Shown here piece after piece: positions 43,153-53,040 of a stretch of 64,000 bases of DNA. This DNA comes from Rhodospirillaceae bacterium. GTDB lineage: Bacteria; Pseudomonadota; Alphaproteobacteria; MPNO01; UBA2964. Both the position numbers and the translations under genes were made by a program. How positions within the stretch are numbered: the stretch's first letter is position 1; every line of letters starts with the position of its first letter. The DNA lies in assembly GCA_002720855.1 (NCBI GenBank), contig PBIN01000001.1, forward strand, positions 62,001 through 126,000, written 5' to 3'. The notes under the pieces are model-generated. The model saw nothing but the letters and a program-made list of their open reading frames with translations, searched no databases and had not been told where the DNA came from.

Positions 43153-43995
43153 TTACACAGCGCTCGGCCGTTCGGTTCCCCCGACAAACATGCGATACCC
43201 TAGCCGTTCGTTCGGCCAGTAGTCCCAGATCGCGTAATGCTGGACTGCGCGGTTATCCCAGCAAGCGATGGAATGGTTCGTCCAATTGAACCGCACGGTC
43301 CAGTTAGGTCGTTGCGTGTGTTCATAGAGAAATTCCAGGATATGACGGCTTTCATCCTGCGGCACATCGTTTATATGGCTGGTAAAGTTTGGATTTACAA
43401 ATAGCACCTTCCGACCGTTTTCGGGATGTACCGTCACTATCGGATGCACCGCAACCAGATGTGTCTCCTTATTGTCTCTGGTCAATTTGGCATCGTATGC
43501 CCGAGCCGCATTATGCGTCGCGGTCTTACCTTCGAGATATGTCTTCATTCCAGGACTAAGTTCGTCGTATGCCTTGGCGGCTGAAAGGAACATTGTATTG
43601 CCTCCACCGTCCGGCGGGATGATTTCCTGATAAAGCACGCTGTATTTCGGTGGCACTTCGATACAGCTTTGATCCGAATGCCAAGTCTCGCCAGAGATAC
43701 GCGCCGAGTTTTCATCGAAATATTGTCTTCGTAGAGCAGGATACCCTGGCACCGCTGTTGATGCCGTACTCTTGCCGCCAGCGTGAATATGGGGTTCCCC
43801 AAAATACCGAACAAACCGTTCGTGCGATGCGGGGTCGAGATTCTGGTCGCGAAAGAATACAACACCGTGTGCATTGATTGCGCTCCGAATATCCTCGACT
43901 TCCGCCTCGGATAAAGGAGCCGTCAAATCCACATTTCCTATCTCGGCCCCGACATGCGGGCTCGATTGCTCCACAGTGATATGGTTGTAATTCAT
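43153..43995 (-). CDS. TauD/TfdA-family alpha-ketoglutarate-dependent dioxygenase
   Basis: The 280-residue product has the iron-binding HxD in ETWHSDQSCIE and the distal His with a following Arg in RAVQHYAIWDYWPNERLGYR. An early VEDIRSAINAHGVVFFRDQ is typical of TauD proteins. Substrates include taurine, 2,4-D and other sulfonates or ethers. A sulfonate role would fit the TauE/SafE-like exporter at 32751, but the genes are not linked. AGAAGG precedes the ATG. Confidence 0.9.
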   Translation of the reverse strand: MNYNHITVEQSSPHVGAEIGNVDLTAPLSEAEVEDIRSAINAHGVVFFRDQNLDPASHERFVRYFGEPHIHAGGKSTASTAVPGYPALRRQYFDENSARISGETWHSDQSCIEVPPKYSVLYQEIIPPDGGGNTMFLSAAKAYDELSPGMKTYLEGKTATHNAARAYDAKLTRDNKETHLVAVHPIVTVHPENGRKVLFVNPNFTSHINDVPQDESRHILEFLYEHTQRPNWTVRFNWTNHSIACWDNRAVQHYAIWDYWPNERLGYRMFVGGTERPSAV

Positions 43996-44462
43996 CCGCT
44001 GTATCCTTCTCTAATCCATTTTTTAAGGCGACCTGAACCTCGGTCACACCCCTATTCTTTCGAACGGATTATTTCGGGTTTTACGATGCGCACAACCCCA
44101 ACTTTTCATTATGCAGGAGGAAAATTTGAGTTTTCAAGAGATGGATTAGATCTCTAGGTTTTTAACTCCTAACAAAAGGTAATATTTGCGAATGAGAATT
44201 ATTCGCAATAATATTGCACTTGAAACTTAACGGTCGAGTGACGCTTGAATTTTCGTTGTCCGCGAACAAATTTTTAAGATCAGTTACTTGATATTCTTTC
44301 AAACATTCTCCGGGACCATCTTGGCTTAGCAAATATGAAAATCGACAGATTAGAAAACCTCTCGAATGCGGTCCCGATGGCAATAGTCTCTATTTTGTAA
44401 CAAAACCAACTGACAAAACGGCAACATACGGTGCCGCGCTGAAAACTCGAGGAAAGGTACAA
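43996..44462. other. Intergenic region between divergent TauD-like and fumC genes
   Basis: These 467 bases hold the palindromic Fur-like operator at 44186-44208 and the fumC ribosome-binding site AGGAAAGG. An AT-rich stretch lies between them and probably carries the fumC promoter. No RNA gene or coding sequence was recognised. Confidence 0.5.
44186..44208 (+). promoter_or_regulatory. Palindromic Fur-type operator upstream of fumC
   Basis: TTGCGAAT (44186-44193) and ATTCGCAA (44201-44208) are perfect inverted repeats around GAGAATT. The core matches 13 of 19 bases of the Fur consensus. It lies 254 bases before the fumC start. Confidence 0.6.
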
Positions 44463-45860
44463 ATGTCAAACCCCATCAGAACAGAAACTGACTCATTCGG
44501 TACGCTCGAGGTACCAAACGAAATGTATTACGGCGCGCAGACTGCGCGATCTCTTATGAACTTTCCGATCGGCGGCGAGCAACTTCCGCGCCCACTCGTT
44601 CATGCACTCGGTGTCATCAAACAGGCTGCTGCCAAGGTCAACAGATCGCAAAACAACCTGGAAGCTGATTTGGCGGATGCGATCGACCAGGCAGCCGGTG
44701 AGGTTGTCGCTGGAAAGTTTGACGATCACTTCCCTCTCGTTGTTTGGCAGACGGGTTCGGGGACCCAATCGAACATGAATGCGAATGAGGTGATTTCGAA
44801 CCGCGCGATCGAAATATTGGGCGGCGAAATCGGTTCAAAGGACCCGGTTCATCCCAACGATCACTGCAATATGGGACAATCCTCCAACGACACATTCCCA
44901 ACAGCCATGCATATTTCTGCGGCGAGGGAAATTCGTGAAACGTTGTTACCGGCCTTGGAACACCTCAAAGCGACACTGGATGGAAAGGTTCGAGACTGGG
45001 CGAAGATCGTAAAAATTGGCCGAACCCATACGCAGGATGCCACGCCATTGACGCTGGGCCAGGAGTTCAGCGGTTATTCCGCACAACTCGAAAATGGCAT
45101 TCGTAGAGTCACAACTGCTCTCGATGGATTATACGAGTTAGCGCAGGGCGGAACCGCTGTCGGAACGGGCCTGAACACCAAAAAAGGGTTCGACGAAGAA
45201 TTTGCTGCGGAAGTTGCGAAGATAACAGATTTGCCATTCCGCGCTGCACCGAACAAATTTGAAGCACTTGCAGCAAATGACGCCTATGTATACGCGCACG
45301 GGGCACTTAACACCGTCGCTGTCTCCTTATTCAAGATCGCAAACGATATCAGACTGCTCGGCTCAGGACCCAGGTCAGGGCTCGGTGAGCTGGCTCTTCC
45401 GGAGAACGAACCGGGATCCTCCATAATGCCTGGCAAGGTCAATCCAACCCAGTGCGAAGCGCTGACAATGGTATGCACCCAAGTACACGGCAATCATGCA
45501 ACCATTTCGTTTGCGGGAAGCCAGGGACACTTCGAGCTCAACGTATATAAGCCCGTAATGGCATACGCGATGTTGCAATCGATAAAACTACTGGCGGACG
45601 CCTCAATGAGTTTTGCTGATCGCTGTGTGGCAGGAATAACGGCGAACGAAGACAATATAACCGTTTTGATGGAACGTTCGCTGATGCTGGTGACGGCGCT
45701 GGCACCAACTATTGGATACGATAAGGCCACCGAAATCGCCAAAACAGCACATAAAAACGGGACATCACTCAAAGAAGAGGCAACTGGTCTTGGCTATGTA
45801 ACCGAAGAGGAATTCGATTCAATTGTTCGGCCTGAACTGATGATTGGCCCTAGCGATTAG
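44463..45860 (+). CDS. fumC: Class II fumarate hydratase (iron-independent fumarase C)
   Basis: The 465-residue product has the fumarase/aspartase signature [15 protein letters not shown], preceded by [15 protein letters not shown] and by [12 protein letters not shown]. It interconverts fumarate and malate in the TCA cycle without an iron-sulfur cluster. The start ATG is preceded by AGGAAAGG. A perfect palindrome of Fur type lies 254 bases upstream. In E. coli and Pseudomonas fumC is induced when iron is low; the operator suggests a similar arrangement here. Confidence 0.97.
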   Translation: MSNPIRTETDSFGTLEVPNEMYYGAQTARSLMNFPIGGEQLPRPLVHALGVIKQAAAKVNRSQNNLEADLADAIDQAAGEVVAGKFDDHFPLVVWQTGSGTQSNMNANEVISNRAIEILGGEIGSKDPVHPNDHCNMGQSSNDTFPTAMHISAAREIRETLLPALEHLKATLDGKVRDWAKIVKIGRTHTQDATPLTLGQEFSGYSAQLENGIRRVTTALDGLYELAQGGTAVGTGLNTKKGFDEEFAAEVAKITDLPFRAAPNKFEALAANDAYVYAHGALNTVAVSLFKIANDIRLLGSGPRSGLGELALPENEPGSSIMPGKVNPTQCEALTMVCTQVHGNHATISFAGSQGHFELNVYKPVMAYAMLQSIKLLADASMSFADRCVAGITANEDNITVLMERSLMLVTALAPTIGYDKATEIAKTAHKNGTSLKEEATGLGYVTEEEFDSIVRPELMIGPSD

Positions 45861-45985
45861 TGTCGAACTTTTTACGATGAAAGACGCTATGCCCGATTTA
45901 CTAATTTTCCAGGATCATCATTCCCCGCGCGCGTTGTCGCTCAAAACAAGGTCCATCCACCCAAATACACCAGAGAGGTCTTCAA

Positions 45986-47326
45986 ATGGCTGAAATGAAA
46001 CTTGGTCTGTTTATTCGCCCTTGCGGTCATCACATTGCATCCTGGCGCCATCCGAATGCACATGATGATGCAAACGTAAACTTCGACCGCTTCATTCAAA
46101 TGGCAAAGACGGCGGAACGCGGTCTCTTCGATATGCTGTTCTCCGCCGACACTAATTCGGCCTGGACGACCGTCGACTCAGCGCTTAACCGTCAACATTA
46201 CGCCGCCTGGATCGAACCCTACACACTGCTAACGGCCCTCGCGGCCCATACGAGCAGGATTGGACTCGTATGTACGAAAAGCACCAGCTTTGACGCGCCA
46301 TACACGGTCGCAAGAATGTTCGCCTCGCTCGACCTTATTTCCGGCGGCCGGTCCGGTGTCAATATCGTAACAACTGGCAACCCGCGAGCAGCATTGAATT
46401 ACAGCCAGGAGAAACATCTTGCGAAATCCGACCGCTATGAGATTGCGGACGAGTTTGTCGATGTCCTCATTGGGTTATGGGATAGCTGGTCACAAGATGC
46501 CTTTATCCGGCATAAGGAATCGAGCACCTATTTCGAATGGGACGGAATGCATGTTCTCAATCACAAAGGGAAACATTTTCAGGTTGAAGGACCATTAAAT
46601 GTTCCACCATCGCCGCAGGGACGGCCCTTGATCGTTCAGGCGGGTTCATCTGAAAAAGGACGAGAGCTCGCAGCAAAATCGGCTGACGTAATCTTCGTTG
46701 CCAGCCAGGATTTCGAAATGGCACGAGAATTTTGTAGCGATATTAAGGCTCGCGCTGCGCGCTATGGCCGTCAACCCGGTGATATAAAAGTTCTACCGGG
46801 GCTCACTGTAACTGTAGCGGAAACGCAAGAGGAAGCTCAGGCAAAATTCGATGAGATGCAGGAATTAATCCATCCGGAACTGGGGCTTGCCTATCTATCG
46901 CGCCGTATCGGTCATGATCTGACACAAATGGATCCTGATATTCCGATGCCGGACATTGACGCCGTGGACGATGTTGGTACGCGTTCCGGACAAATGATCG
47001 AGCTCGCAAAACGCGAAAACTGGACGCTTCGCCAGCTTTATCAGCATTTCTCAGCAACCCGAGGGCACATGGTCCTTGTTGGCACACCGACGACGGTGGC
47101 AGATGCCATGCAGGAGTGGTTCGAGAACGGCGCCTGCGATGGCTTCAACGTTTTGCCCTCGTTATTCCCCGACGAATTCGAGTCCTTTGTTGATTTGGTG
47201 GTTCCCGAATTGCAGCGTCGGGGGCTCTTCCGAACGGCATACGAAGGCAACACGTTGCGTGACTTACTGGAGGTTCCTGAGCCAAGTAGTCGTTTTAATG
47301 CCGGAGGTATACAAGCAGCGGAATAG
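45986..47326 (+). CDS. FMN-dependent monooxygenase of the NtaA/SnaA/DszA family
   Basis: This 446-residue luciferase-like protein is typical of NtaA/SnaA/DszA: LGLFIRPCGHHIASWRHP near the start, ISGGRSGVNIVTTGNPRAA (FMN/substrate loop) and the insert AKSDRYEIADEFVDVLIGLW, then PLIVQAGSSEKGRELAAKSA. Members oxidise nitrilotriacetate, pristinamycin or dibenzothiophene sulfone using FMNH2 from a separate reductase. No flavin reductase gene is adjacent. GAGAGG precedes the ATG. It stands alone after fumC. Confidence 0.92.
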   Translation: MAEMKLGLFIRPCGHHIASWRHPNAHDDANVNFDRFIQMAKTAERGLFDMLFSADTNSAWTTVDSALNRQHYAAWIEPYTLLTALAAHTSRIGLVCTKSTSFDAPYTVARMFASLDLISGGRSGVNIVTTGNPRAALNYSQEKHLAKSDRYEIADEFVDVLIGLWDSWSQDAFIRHKESSTYFEWDGMHVLNHKGKHFQVEGPLNVPPSPQGRPLIVQAGSSEKGRELAAKSADVIFVASQDFEMAREFCSDIKARAARYGRQPGDIKVLPGLTVTVAETQEEAQAKFDEMQELIHPELGLAYLSRRIGHDLTQMDPDIPMPDIDAVDDVGTRSGQMIELAKRENWTLRQLYQHFSATRGHMVLVGTPTTVADAMQEWFENGACDGFNVLPSLFPDEFESFVDLVVPELQRRGLFRTAYEGNTLRDLLEVPEPSSRFNAGGIQAAE

Positions 47327-47435
47327 TAGCCAGCAAACAGGTCAACCTTACAGAATAGGCAGCGGGTACGGCAGCCTATGATGGCCGCCCCATTCCTACC
47401 GGCTGCACGCTACGATATGTAAGTAATTGGAGGAG

Positions 47436-47912
47436 CTACTTAGCTTTGTCCAACTCCCTCCATAGAGCATTGAATATCTTCTTTGCCCTGCCATGTTGCT
47501 TAACTTTTTTCGCAGCCGCCATATTGGCTTTCCAGTTTTCGCCCTCGACAACAATCAAACCAACCATGCCAAGTACATAATGTGGCGCGCACCGGTAACC
47601 ATAAACGCCGGGTTTATCGAAAGTGATTTTGAAATCTTTACTGAATTTGCTTCTCCAGGTCTTTGCACCTTTGGGAATCATGCCTTTAATGCTTTGGGTG
47701 TTGTGCCCCTTGTTCACTGCGACGAAGTGTACGGTGTCTCCAGGTTTAATCTTCAGAACCGACGGAATAAATACGTTTCGTTTCTTCTTGTTGTCGGGAT
47801 CCTTGTTCAGCATCTTGACGACATGTGTTTCCGCATGGGTTTCAACGGAAAACACCGCGAAACTTATCGTCGCGACGACAACCGTCAGGGCTATGCAAAT
47901 TCCTTTTTTCAT
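47436..47912 (-). CDS. Pseudoazurin-like cupredoxin
   Basis: From the ATG at 47912 (preceded by GGAGACC) the product is 158 residues, with a signal peptide through about ETHAETH. The type-1 copper ligands fit pseudoazurin: His in NKGHNTQS, and the C-terminal loop YRCAPHYVLGM with Cys, His and Met. Pseudoazurin is a periplasmic electron carrier for enzymes such as nitrite reductase. A basic tail of about 30 residues follows the domain. It is divergent from the Sel1 gene, with a Fur-like box between. Confidence 0.88.
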   Translation of the reverse strand: MKKGICIALTVVVATISFAVFSVETHAETHVVKMLNKDPDNKKKRNVFIPSVLKIKPGDTVHFVAVNKGHNTQSIKGMIPKGAKTWRSKFSKDFKITFDKPGVYGYRCAPHYVLGMVGLIVVEGENWKANMAAAKKVKQHGRAKKIFNALWRELDKAK

Positions 47913-48036
47913 TGGTCTCCAATCGATCATTTTTGGGGGTTCGCCGTCATAACCTGAAAAAGTTTATAGCAGCTGAACAATCCCTCTGTTGGCCAAAAGT
48001 TTTAATTAATTACGCGGTCAATATGTCATTCTATTT

Positions 48037-48055
48037 GAGAATGACAATCATTATC
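48037..48055 (+). promoter_or_regulatory. High-scoring Fur-box-like site between the pseudoazurin and Sel1 genes
   Basis: GAGAATGACAATCATTATC differs from the 19-base Fur consensus at only two positions. It lies 13 bases before the Sel1 start and 125 bases before the pseudoazurin start. The close spacing to the Sel1 start is unusual for an operator. Confidence 0.6.
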
Positions 48056-48068
48056 ATTCCTAATTAGA

Positions 48069-48761
48069 ATGAATCACATGAAATTGTTTATAGGATCACA
48101 GCAGCGAAACGCGATTCAAAAAGTGATCACTGTTGGTTTACTCGTTGTAATATTGATCCAATTTTTCGCAGTTTCACTACATGCGGCAACTTCAACCACC
48201 CGGGATCCCAATTCCCCCTATTGCAAACCAACCGTCTTAACCGCATTAAAACTTGCCGCTAAAGAAGGAAACAATGCCGCACGATCCGAGCTAGGCCTTT
48301 TACTCCTCCACGGTCATTGCATCAAACAAGATGTTGAGGCCGGTTTATCTCATCTCATTACAGCGTCCAAAGATGGTCATACCGCCTCTGCCCTTATTCT
48401 GGGAGAACTGTATGCAAACAACGCCTTTCCGTTATTCAACCCGTCATTCGCACGGCAGTATTTCCTAGTTGCGGCAAAAAACGGCAGTGCCCAAGCCCAG
48501 CATAAATTGGGTTTGATGCTGTTGCGCGGCGAAGGTGGCGGCATCGTCGTCGAAACAGGACTCTACTGGCTTACTACCGCAGCATCTCAGGGAGATGCAT
48601 TTTCGGCTGTGGTACTCGGCATGCTGCATCAGCGGGGATATTTTGGCGTCCCTAAAAATATCTGTCTTGCAGGAGATTGGTACGAAGCGGGTCTCCTTAT
48701 GGGCGCGTCAATGGCTCACGATCTACTAGAAAAGATCAGTAAAAGTACAGATTGCTTCTAA
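48069..48761 (+). CDS. Sel1-like repeat protein with N-terminal membrane anchor or signal
   Basis: The 230-residue protein starts with a hydrophobic segment (TVGLLVVILIQFFAVSLHAA), a likely signal or anchor. It has Sel1/TPR-like repeats: NAARSELGLLLLHGHCI, AQAQHKLGLMLLRGEGGGI and AFSAVVLGMLHQRGYFGV, about 36 residues apart. Sel1 repeats mediate protein contacts. A Fur-like box lies just upstream of the start, which ties its expression to iron. The real start may be the ATG at 48069 or the next in-frame ATG at 48078. Confidence 0.78.
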   Translation: MNHMKLFIGSQQRNAIQKVITVGLLVVILIQFFAVSLHAATSTTRDPNSPYCKPTVLTALKLAAKEGNNAARSELGLLLLHGHCIKQDVEAGLSHLITASKDGHTASALILGELYANNAFPLFNPSFARQYFLVAAKNGSAQAQHKLGLMLLRGEGGGIVVETGLYWLTTAASQGDAFSAVVLGMLHQRGYFGVPKNICLAGDWYEAGLLMGASMAHDLLEKISKSTDCF

Positions 48762-48808
48762 GCGATTTCCAGAAACAATGCGCAGAAAATTTTTGCCAAA
48801 ATTTGATC

Positions 48809-49711
48809 TTAAGCGGCCGCGTTAGACGACAACATTGAACCGAGAAGCTTGAACTCTTCAGCGCGCGCAGAGGTTTTTCGCCAAACCAATCCAATTTGAC
48901 GCCTCCCACTTGATTCACTCAGCGGCACGATTTCTATTTCCAGGCCATGCAAAACACCGGCATCTACGGCCATCCGTGGCAACAGTGTCAGTCCCAGTCC
49001 CATAGACACCATCTGAACCAGCGTGTTCATGGATGAGGCCTCGTAACCTTTGCCGCGATGGCGGTCCCGAAGCTTGCAGGCATCGAGAGAATGCTGACGC
49101 AGACAATGCGCTTCTTCCAGAAGCAGAAGCGGTTCATCGGTCAGGGCATCGGTTTCTATTTCAATCTGTTTGCCCAATGGATGTCCTGCAGGACAGGCAA
49201 GAACAAAGTCTTCTTCAAACAGTATTTCGGACTCAACACCATCCATGTCATAAGGCAAGGCAAGGATCAGAAGATCCAGTCTTCCGGCCATCAATTCTTC
49301 CAGCAATCGATCGGTAAAATCCTCTCGGAGGTATAGTTCGAGTTTGGGATAGGCGTCATTAATTTTTGGCAGAGCGTTGGGCAGCAAATATGGTCCAATC
49401 GTCGGGATAACGCCCAATCGGACTAGCCCCGTCAAAGGCGCCTTCGTCCCCGACGCGAGATCCATCATATCTTCAGCGGATTGGATAATTCCCCGAGCCA
49501 TATCGACGATCTGTTCGCCGAATGGTGTCAGCAGAACCGATCGATTGGTTCGCTCCGCCACCGGCGTTCCGAGAACGGCTTCAAGATCGCGTATTCCGGT
49601 GCTCAGCGTCGATTGCGTTACGTTGCAGGCTCCGGCGGCATCGCCAAAATGCATGTATTCCGCTAGAGCGACGAGATACTGCAGATGTTTCATCGTGGGA
49701 ATAAGTTTCAT
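48809..49711 (-). CDS. oxyR: OxyR, peroxide-sensing LysR-type regulator
   Basis: The 300-residue LysR protein has an N-terminal winged helix-turn-helix and a redox pair C203 and C212 in HCLRQHSLDACK, matching the spacing of Cys199 and Cys208 in E. coli OxyR. Hydrogen peroxide would form a disulphide between these. It is divergent from ahpC, with the shared region 49712-49872, which should carry its binding site. It is the only transcription factor recognised in the window. Confidence 0.93.
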   Translation of the reverse strand: MKLIPTMKHLQYLVALAEYMHFGDAAGACNVTQSTLSTGIRDLEAVLGTPVAERTNRSVLLTPFGEQIVDMARGIIQSAEDMMDLASGTKAPLTGLVRLGVIPTIGPYLLPNALPKINDAYPKLELYLREDFTDRLLEELMAGRLDLLILALPYDMDGVESEILFEEDFVLACPAGHPLGKQIEIETDALTDEPLLLLEEAHCLRQHSLDACKLRDRHRGKGYEASSMNTLVQMVSMGLGLTLLPRMAVDAGVLHGLEIEIVPLSESSGRRQIGLVWRKTSARAEEFKLLGSMLSSNAAA

Positions 49712-49872
49712 GGTGCTTGGCCTGATTAGACTGATCGATTTTTTTGATTATTATCAGTTATTTTTACAATTTTACAGATCAATGTACGAGTCCCATATTG
49801 ATCTTCTATCAAAGCGGGCATGCAGAAATGTCCGTTAAACAACCTTTTTACGATGACAGAGAGAAGTCCAAA

Positions 49873-50436
49873 ATGAACATGATCAATCAGTCGATCCCCG
49901 AATTCGAAACCCAGGCTTTCCATAACGGAGAGTTCAAAACCGTTACCAGCGAAGACGTAAAAGGCAAATGGTCGATCTTTATGTTCTACCCCGCCGATTT
50001 TACATTTGTATGTCCCACCGAGCTTGAAGATATGGCCAAGCACTATTCGGAGCTCCAGGGACTTGGGGTAGAAGTCTATTCTGTTTCTACGGATACGCAC
50101 TTCGTTCATAAGGCATGGCACGATACCAGCGAAGCAATCGGACAGATCAACTATCCCATGCTCGGTGACCCAACCGGTGTCATCACGCGTGGCTTTGGTG
50201 TGATGATCGAGGAAGATGGCGTTGCTTTACGCGGAACGTTCCTCGCCGACCCTGACGGCATCGTCAAGGTATGCGAAATCCACGATCTGGGTATCGGCCG
50301 CTCAGCCAAAGACATGGTTCGCAAGGTGAAGGCGGCGCAATATGTCGCCACGCATGACGGCGAGGTATGCCCGGCGGCTTGGGAAGAAGGTGAAGAAACC
50401 CTGACACCGAGTCTCGATTTAGTCGGAAAGATTTAA
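49873..50436 (+). CDS. ahpC: Alkyl hydroperoxide reductase subunit C (peroxiredoxin)
   Basis: The 187-residue 2-Cys peroxiredoxin has peroxidatic C47 in DFTFVCPTE and resolving C166 in GEVCPAAW. The ATG at 49873 ([11 protein letters not shown]) is preceded by AGAGA; an open frame further upstream is not typical of the family. It reduces organic hydroperoxides and H2O2 and is recycled by AhpF. It precedes ahpF with an 80-base gap that contains a stable hairpin. Confidence 0.96.
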   Translation: MNMINQSIPEFETQAFHNGEFKTVTSEDVKGKWSIFMFYPADFTFVCPTELEDMAKHYSELQGLGVEVYSVSTDTHFVHKAWHDTSEAIGQINYPMLGDPTGVITRGFGVMIEEDGVALRGTFLADPDGIVKVCEIHDLGIGRSAKDMVRKVKAAQYVATHDGEVCPAAWEEGEETLTPSLDLVGKI

Positions 50437-50448
50437 CCAGCGCGCGAG

Positions 50449-50475
50449 CACGGCCCGGCGCACTGCCGGGTCGTG
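50449..50475 (+). other. Hairpin between ahpC and ahpF
   Basis: CACGGCCCGGC at 50449-50459 pairs with GCCGGGTCGTG at 50465-50475 (11 base pairs, one G-T wobble) around the loop GCACT. No T run follows. It may protect the ahpC transcript or reduce ahpF expression relative to ahpC. Confidence 0.55.
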
Positions 50476-50516
50476 ACAGCCCGCAATAATCTCCTTTTAA
50501 ACCAGGAGCTAAGACG

Positions 50517-52070
50517 ATGCTGACACCTGAAATCAAACAAGCCCTCGAAGGCTACACCGCGAATATGCAAAAGGACGTGACCTTCGTTCTGCAGACCGGC
50601 GAACATGCCAAGCGCGAGGAGTTAAAAGGCTTTTTGACCGAAGTTGCCGATGTCAGCGATCATCTTTCTGTGTCCGAACGCGATATTCCGGACACCTTGC
50701 GTAGCCCCGTGAGTTTCATGCTAGAAGCTGATGGCGAGGATACCGGCATCCGCTTCTCGGGAATTCCTGGCGGCCATGAGTTCAATTCGCTTGTCCTAGC
50801 ATTTCTTCACGTCTCAGGAACAGAGATCAAGCTGGATGACAGTTTAAAAACTCTAATCGCAGGCATCGAAGAGGAGCTCCATTTCGAAGTTTTCGTCAGC
50901 CTGAGCTGCCACAACTGCCCGGATGTGCTGCAGACTTTAAACCAGTTCGCTGCGCTCAATCCAAAAATCCGTACTGAAATGATCGACGGCGGCCTATTCC
51001 CAGAGCTGGTGGATGAACTCAATATTCAAGGTGTTCCGACCGTCTATCTGAATGGCGAAGACTTTGCCAACGGCAAGATCGATCCGGCAGTGCTGGTGGA
51101 ACGCCTTATGGAGCGCCAGCCGGATCAGGTATCCGAGCCAGAAATACTACTACCGCAGCAGGACATCACCGTCATTGGCGGCGGCCCAGCGGGTGTCGCG
51201 GCTGCGATTTACGCAGCGCGCAAAGGTCTGAAGGTTACGATCATCACCGATCGCGTCGGCGGCCAGGTTAAGGACACACTCGGCATAGAGAATTTTACCT
51301 CGGTTCCGCAAACCACCGGTTCCGAGCTGTCTACCAACCTTTTGGTCCATCTTCAGGACTACGACATTACGCTTCGCGAACATTTCCGGGTCGTGAAAGT
51401 GGAGGATGGAGAAACCAAGTCAGTCCATATTTCCTCTGGTGAAATTATCGAAACCAAGGCCTTAATCATCGCAACCGGTGCGAAGTGGCGTGAACTTGGA
51501 TGTCCTGGCGAAAAGGAAAATATTGGCAATGGCGTCGCCTTCTGCCCCCATTGCGATGGGCCGTTTTTCAAGGGTAAGGATGTTGCCGTTGTCGGCGGTG
51601 GAAATTCGGGAATTGAAGCAGCGTTGGACCTCGCTGGAATCGTGAAATCCGTGACCGTGCTAGAATTTCTCCCGGAATTAAAAGCGGATCAGATTCTCGT
51701 CAACCAGGCCGAGGATCGCGATAATATTTCGATCATCAAGAACGCCGCGACGCAGCAGATTCTGGCCGATGACGGCAAGGTGACCGGCATCGAATATCTG
51801 GACCGGGCGACCGATGAAATCCAGCAGCAGGACCTTGCAGGTGTCTTTGTCCAAATCGGGCTTTTGCCGAATAGCGACTTTATCAAAGACCTGATCGACG
51901 TTTCAGACTTTGGCGAAATTGTTGTCAACGAGCGCTGTGAAACCAATGTTCCAGGGATTTTTGCCTGCGGCGATGTAACCACCGTGCCCTACAAACAGAT
52001 CGTTATCGCCATGGGCGAAGGTTCAAAGGCCTCACTGTCAGCTTTTGACTATCTTCTGAAGAATTTTTGA
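50517..52070 (+). CDS. ahpF: Alkyl hydroperoxide reductase subunit F (NADH-dependent disulfide reductase)
   Basis: The 517-residue flavoprotein has two thioredoxin-like N-terminal folds with C131/C134 (SCHNCPD) and a thioredoxin-reductase-like C-terminus, with [15 protein letters not shown] for FAD and C343/C346 in AFCPHCDGP. It passes electrons from NADH to AhpC. AGGAG is placed eight bases before the ATG. It is cotranscribed with ahpC. Confidence 0.97.
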   Translation: MLTPEIKQALEGYTANMQKDVTFVLQTGEHAKREELKGFLTEVADVSDHLSVSERDIPDTLRSPVSFMLEADGEDTGIRFSGIPGGHEFNSLVLAFLHVSGTEIKLDDSLKTLIAGIEEELHFEVFVSLSCHNCPDVLQTLNQFAALNPKIRTEMIDGGLFPELVDELNIQGVPTVYLNGEDFANGKIDPAVLVERLMERQPDQVSEPEILLPQQDITVIGGGPAGVAAAIYAARKGLKVTIITDRVGGQVKDTLGIENFTSVPQTTGSELSTNLLVHLQDYDITLREHFRVVKVEDGETKSVHISSGEIIETKALIIATGAKWRELGCPGEKENIGNGVAFCPHCDGPFFKGKDVAVVGGGNSGIEAALDLAGIVKSVTVLEFLPELKADQILVNQAEDRDNISIIKNAATQQILADDGKVTGIEYLDRATDEIQQQDLAGVFVQIGLLPNSDFIKDLIDVSDFGEIVVNERCETNVPGIFACGDVTTVPYKQIVIAMGEGSKASLSAFDYLLKNF

Positions 52071-52158
52071 TCGTCGCGGTCACAGCGATTTTGCTGCACC
52101 GGATGCTAACCCCAATCCGCGAACTTCAACCGGTTTGAACCGTATCCGCTGCAGAAAA

Positions 52159-53040
52159 TCAGGCGACGCTTAGTGCAATACGGTCGTAATCACCATCCTG
52201 GAATATGTCATTCAGGTTCCAGCGTTCGACCTCTTCCATAAGCTGTTCAAACTCTTCCCGGCTGATCGGTTCGTTAACAAACCGCTCTCCCCGGCTGAAT
52301 TTTGAGTAATCCCAATCACGATCCTTAAACTCTGGCGGAACGGAGTAATGCCACAGGTGCAAATAACGGGATTGATCGGCGTCAATCGCTTCCTCGGCGC
52401 GCTGTAGGCCACGGAAATAGGCGCGCAAAACCTCCTTCGGATAGCGTTCATCGACCCACCATAGTGTTTTAAATTCCCCGCCGATCACCTTTCTGAAGCC
52501 TAGCTGTTCTGCCATGTCGATTTGCGGTGGCAGCAGGCTGGAGGCCTGGAACTCATCATCTATCAGCGCTGTCAGGCGCGCACGGAATCCGCCGACGTTT
52601 ACCGGTTTAATACGTTCAAGCGGCATGTACTTCTCAAGGTGCCATGGCACGTTGAAATGACTTCCGGCGCGCACTCCCACCGCAATCGGTACGTCGGCCA
52701 GGTCTTCCGGTTTACGGATATCGGAATCCTCCCGTACATAAATTCCCCATGGGGAGACACCGTGCACGTCAGGTACGAATTTTCCCATGCCTGCGGCGGC
52801 GTTCGAGATGCTGCCCCAAGAGCAAGCTGAACCGATTGTCTGCTCACCCTGGACGAATGGTCGATCCTGAGGTCTTTCCTTATAGTCATCGTCAAAGCGA
52901 ACCATTTGGGCCTTCAGGTCGTTCCAAAGAATCTCTACATCCAATCCCTCATCGCGCCAAAAATCCTCTTCCATGGCGACATATTCGTTAAGCCGCATGC
53001 CTGAGGGGAAAGCCTTCACACTTGTCATGGTCTCAGTCAC
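52159..53040 (-). CDS. THI5/NMT1-like periplasmic-binding-fold protein, no signal peptide
   Basis: This 293-residue protein is read from the GTG at 53040, preceded by AAAGGAG. It has a MEEDFWRDEGLDVEILW segment, GEQTIGSACSWGSISNA, and VGVRAGSHFNVPWHLEKY in the ligand cleft, patterns of the THI5/SsuA group. There is no N-terminal hydrophobic region and no ABC transporter gene nearby. A cytosolic enzyme with this fold, for example like 4,5-dihydroxyphthalate decarboxylase, is plausible; the phthalate-type Rieske gene lies about 11 kb away. It is convergent with ahpF. Confidence 0.7.
   Translation of the reverse strand: MTETMTSVKAFPSGMRLNEYVAMEEDFWRDEGLDVEILWNDLKAQMVRFDDDYKERPQDRPFVQGEQTIGSACSWGSISNAAAGMGKFVPDVHGVSPWGIYVREDSDIRKPEDLADVPIAVGVRAGSHFNVPWHLEKYMPLERIKPVNVGGFRARLTALIDDEFQASSLLPPQIDMAEQLGFRKVIGGEFKTLWWVDERYPKEVLRAYFRGLQRAEEAIDADQSRYLHLWHYSVPPEFKDRDWDYSKFSRGERFVNEPISREEFEQLMEEVERWNLNDIFQDGDYDRIALSVA

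Noticed and set aside
44115-44158. Short leader peptide upstream of fumC with AGGAGG inside it
   Set aside because: The ATG-led frame is 12 codons and the AGGAGG falls inside it, with no spaced ribosome-binding site; chance is more likely.
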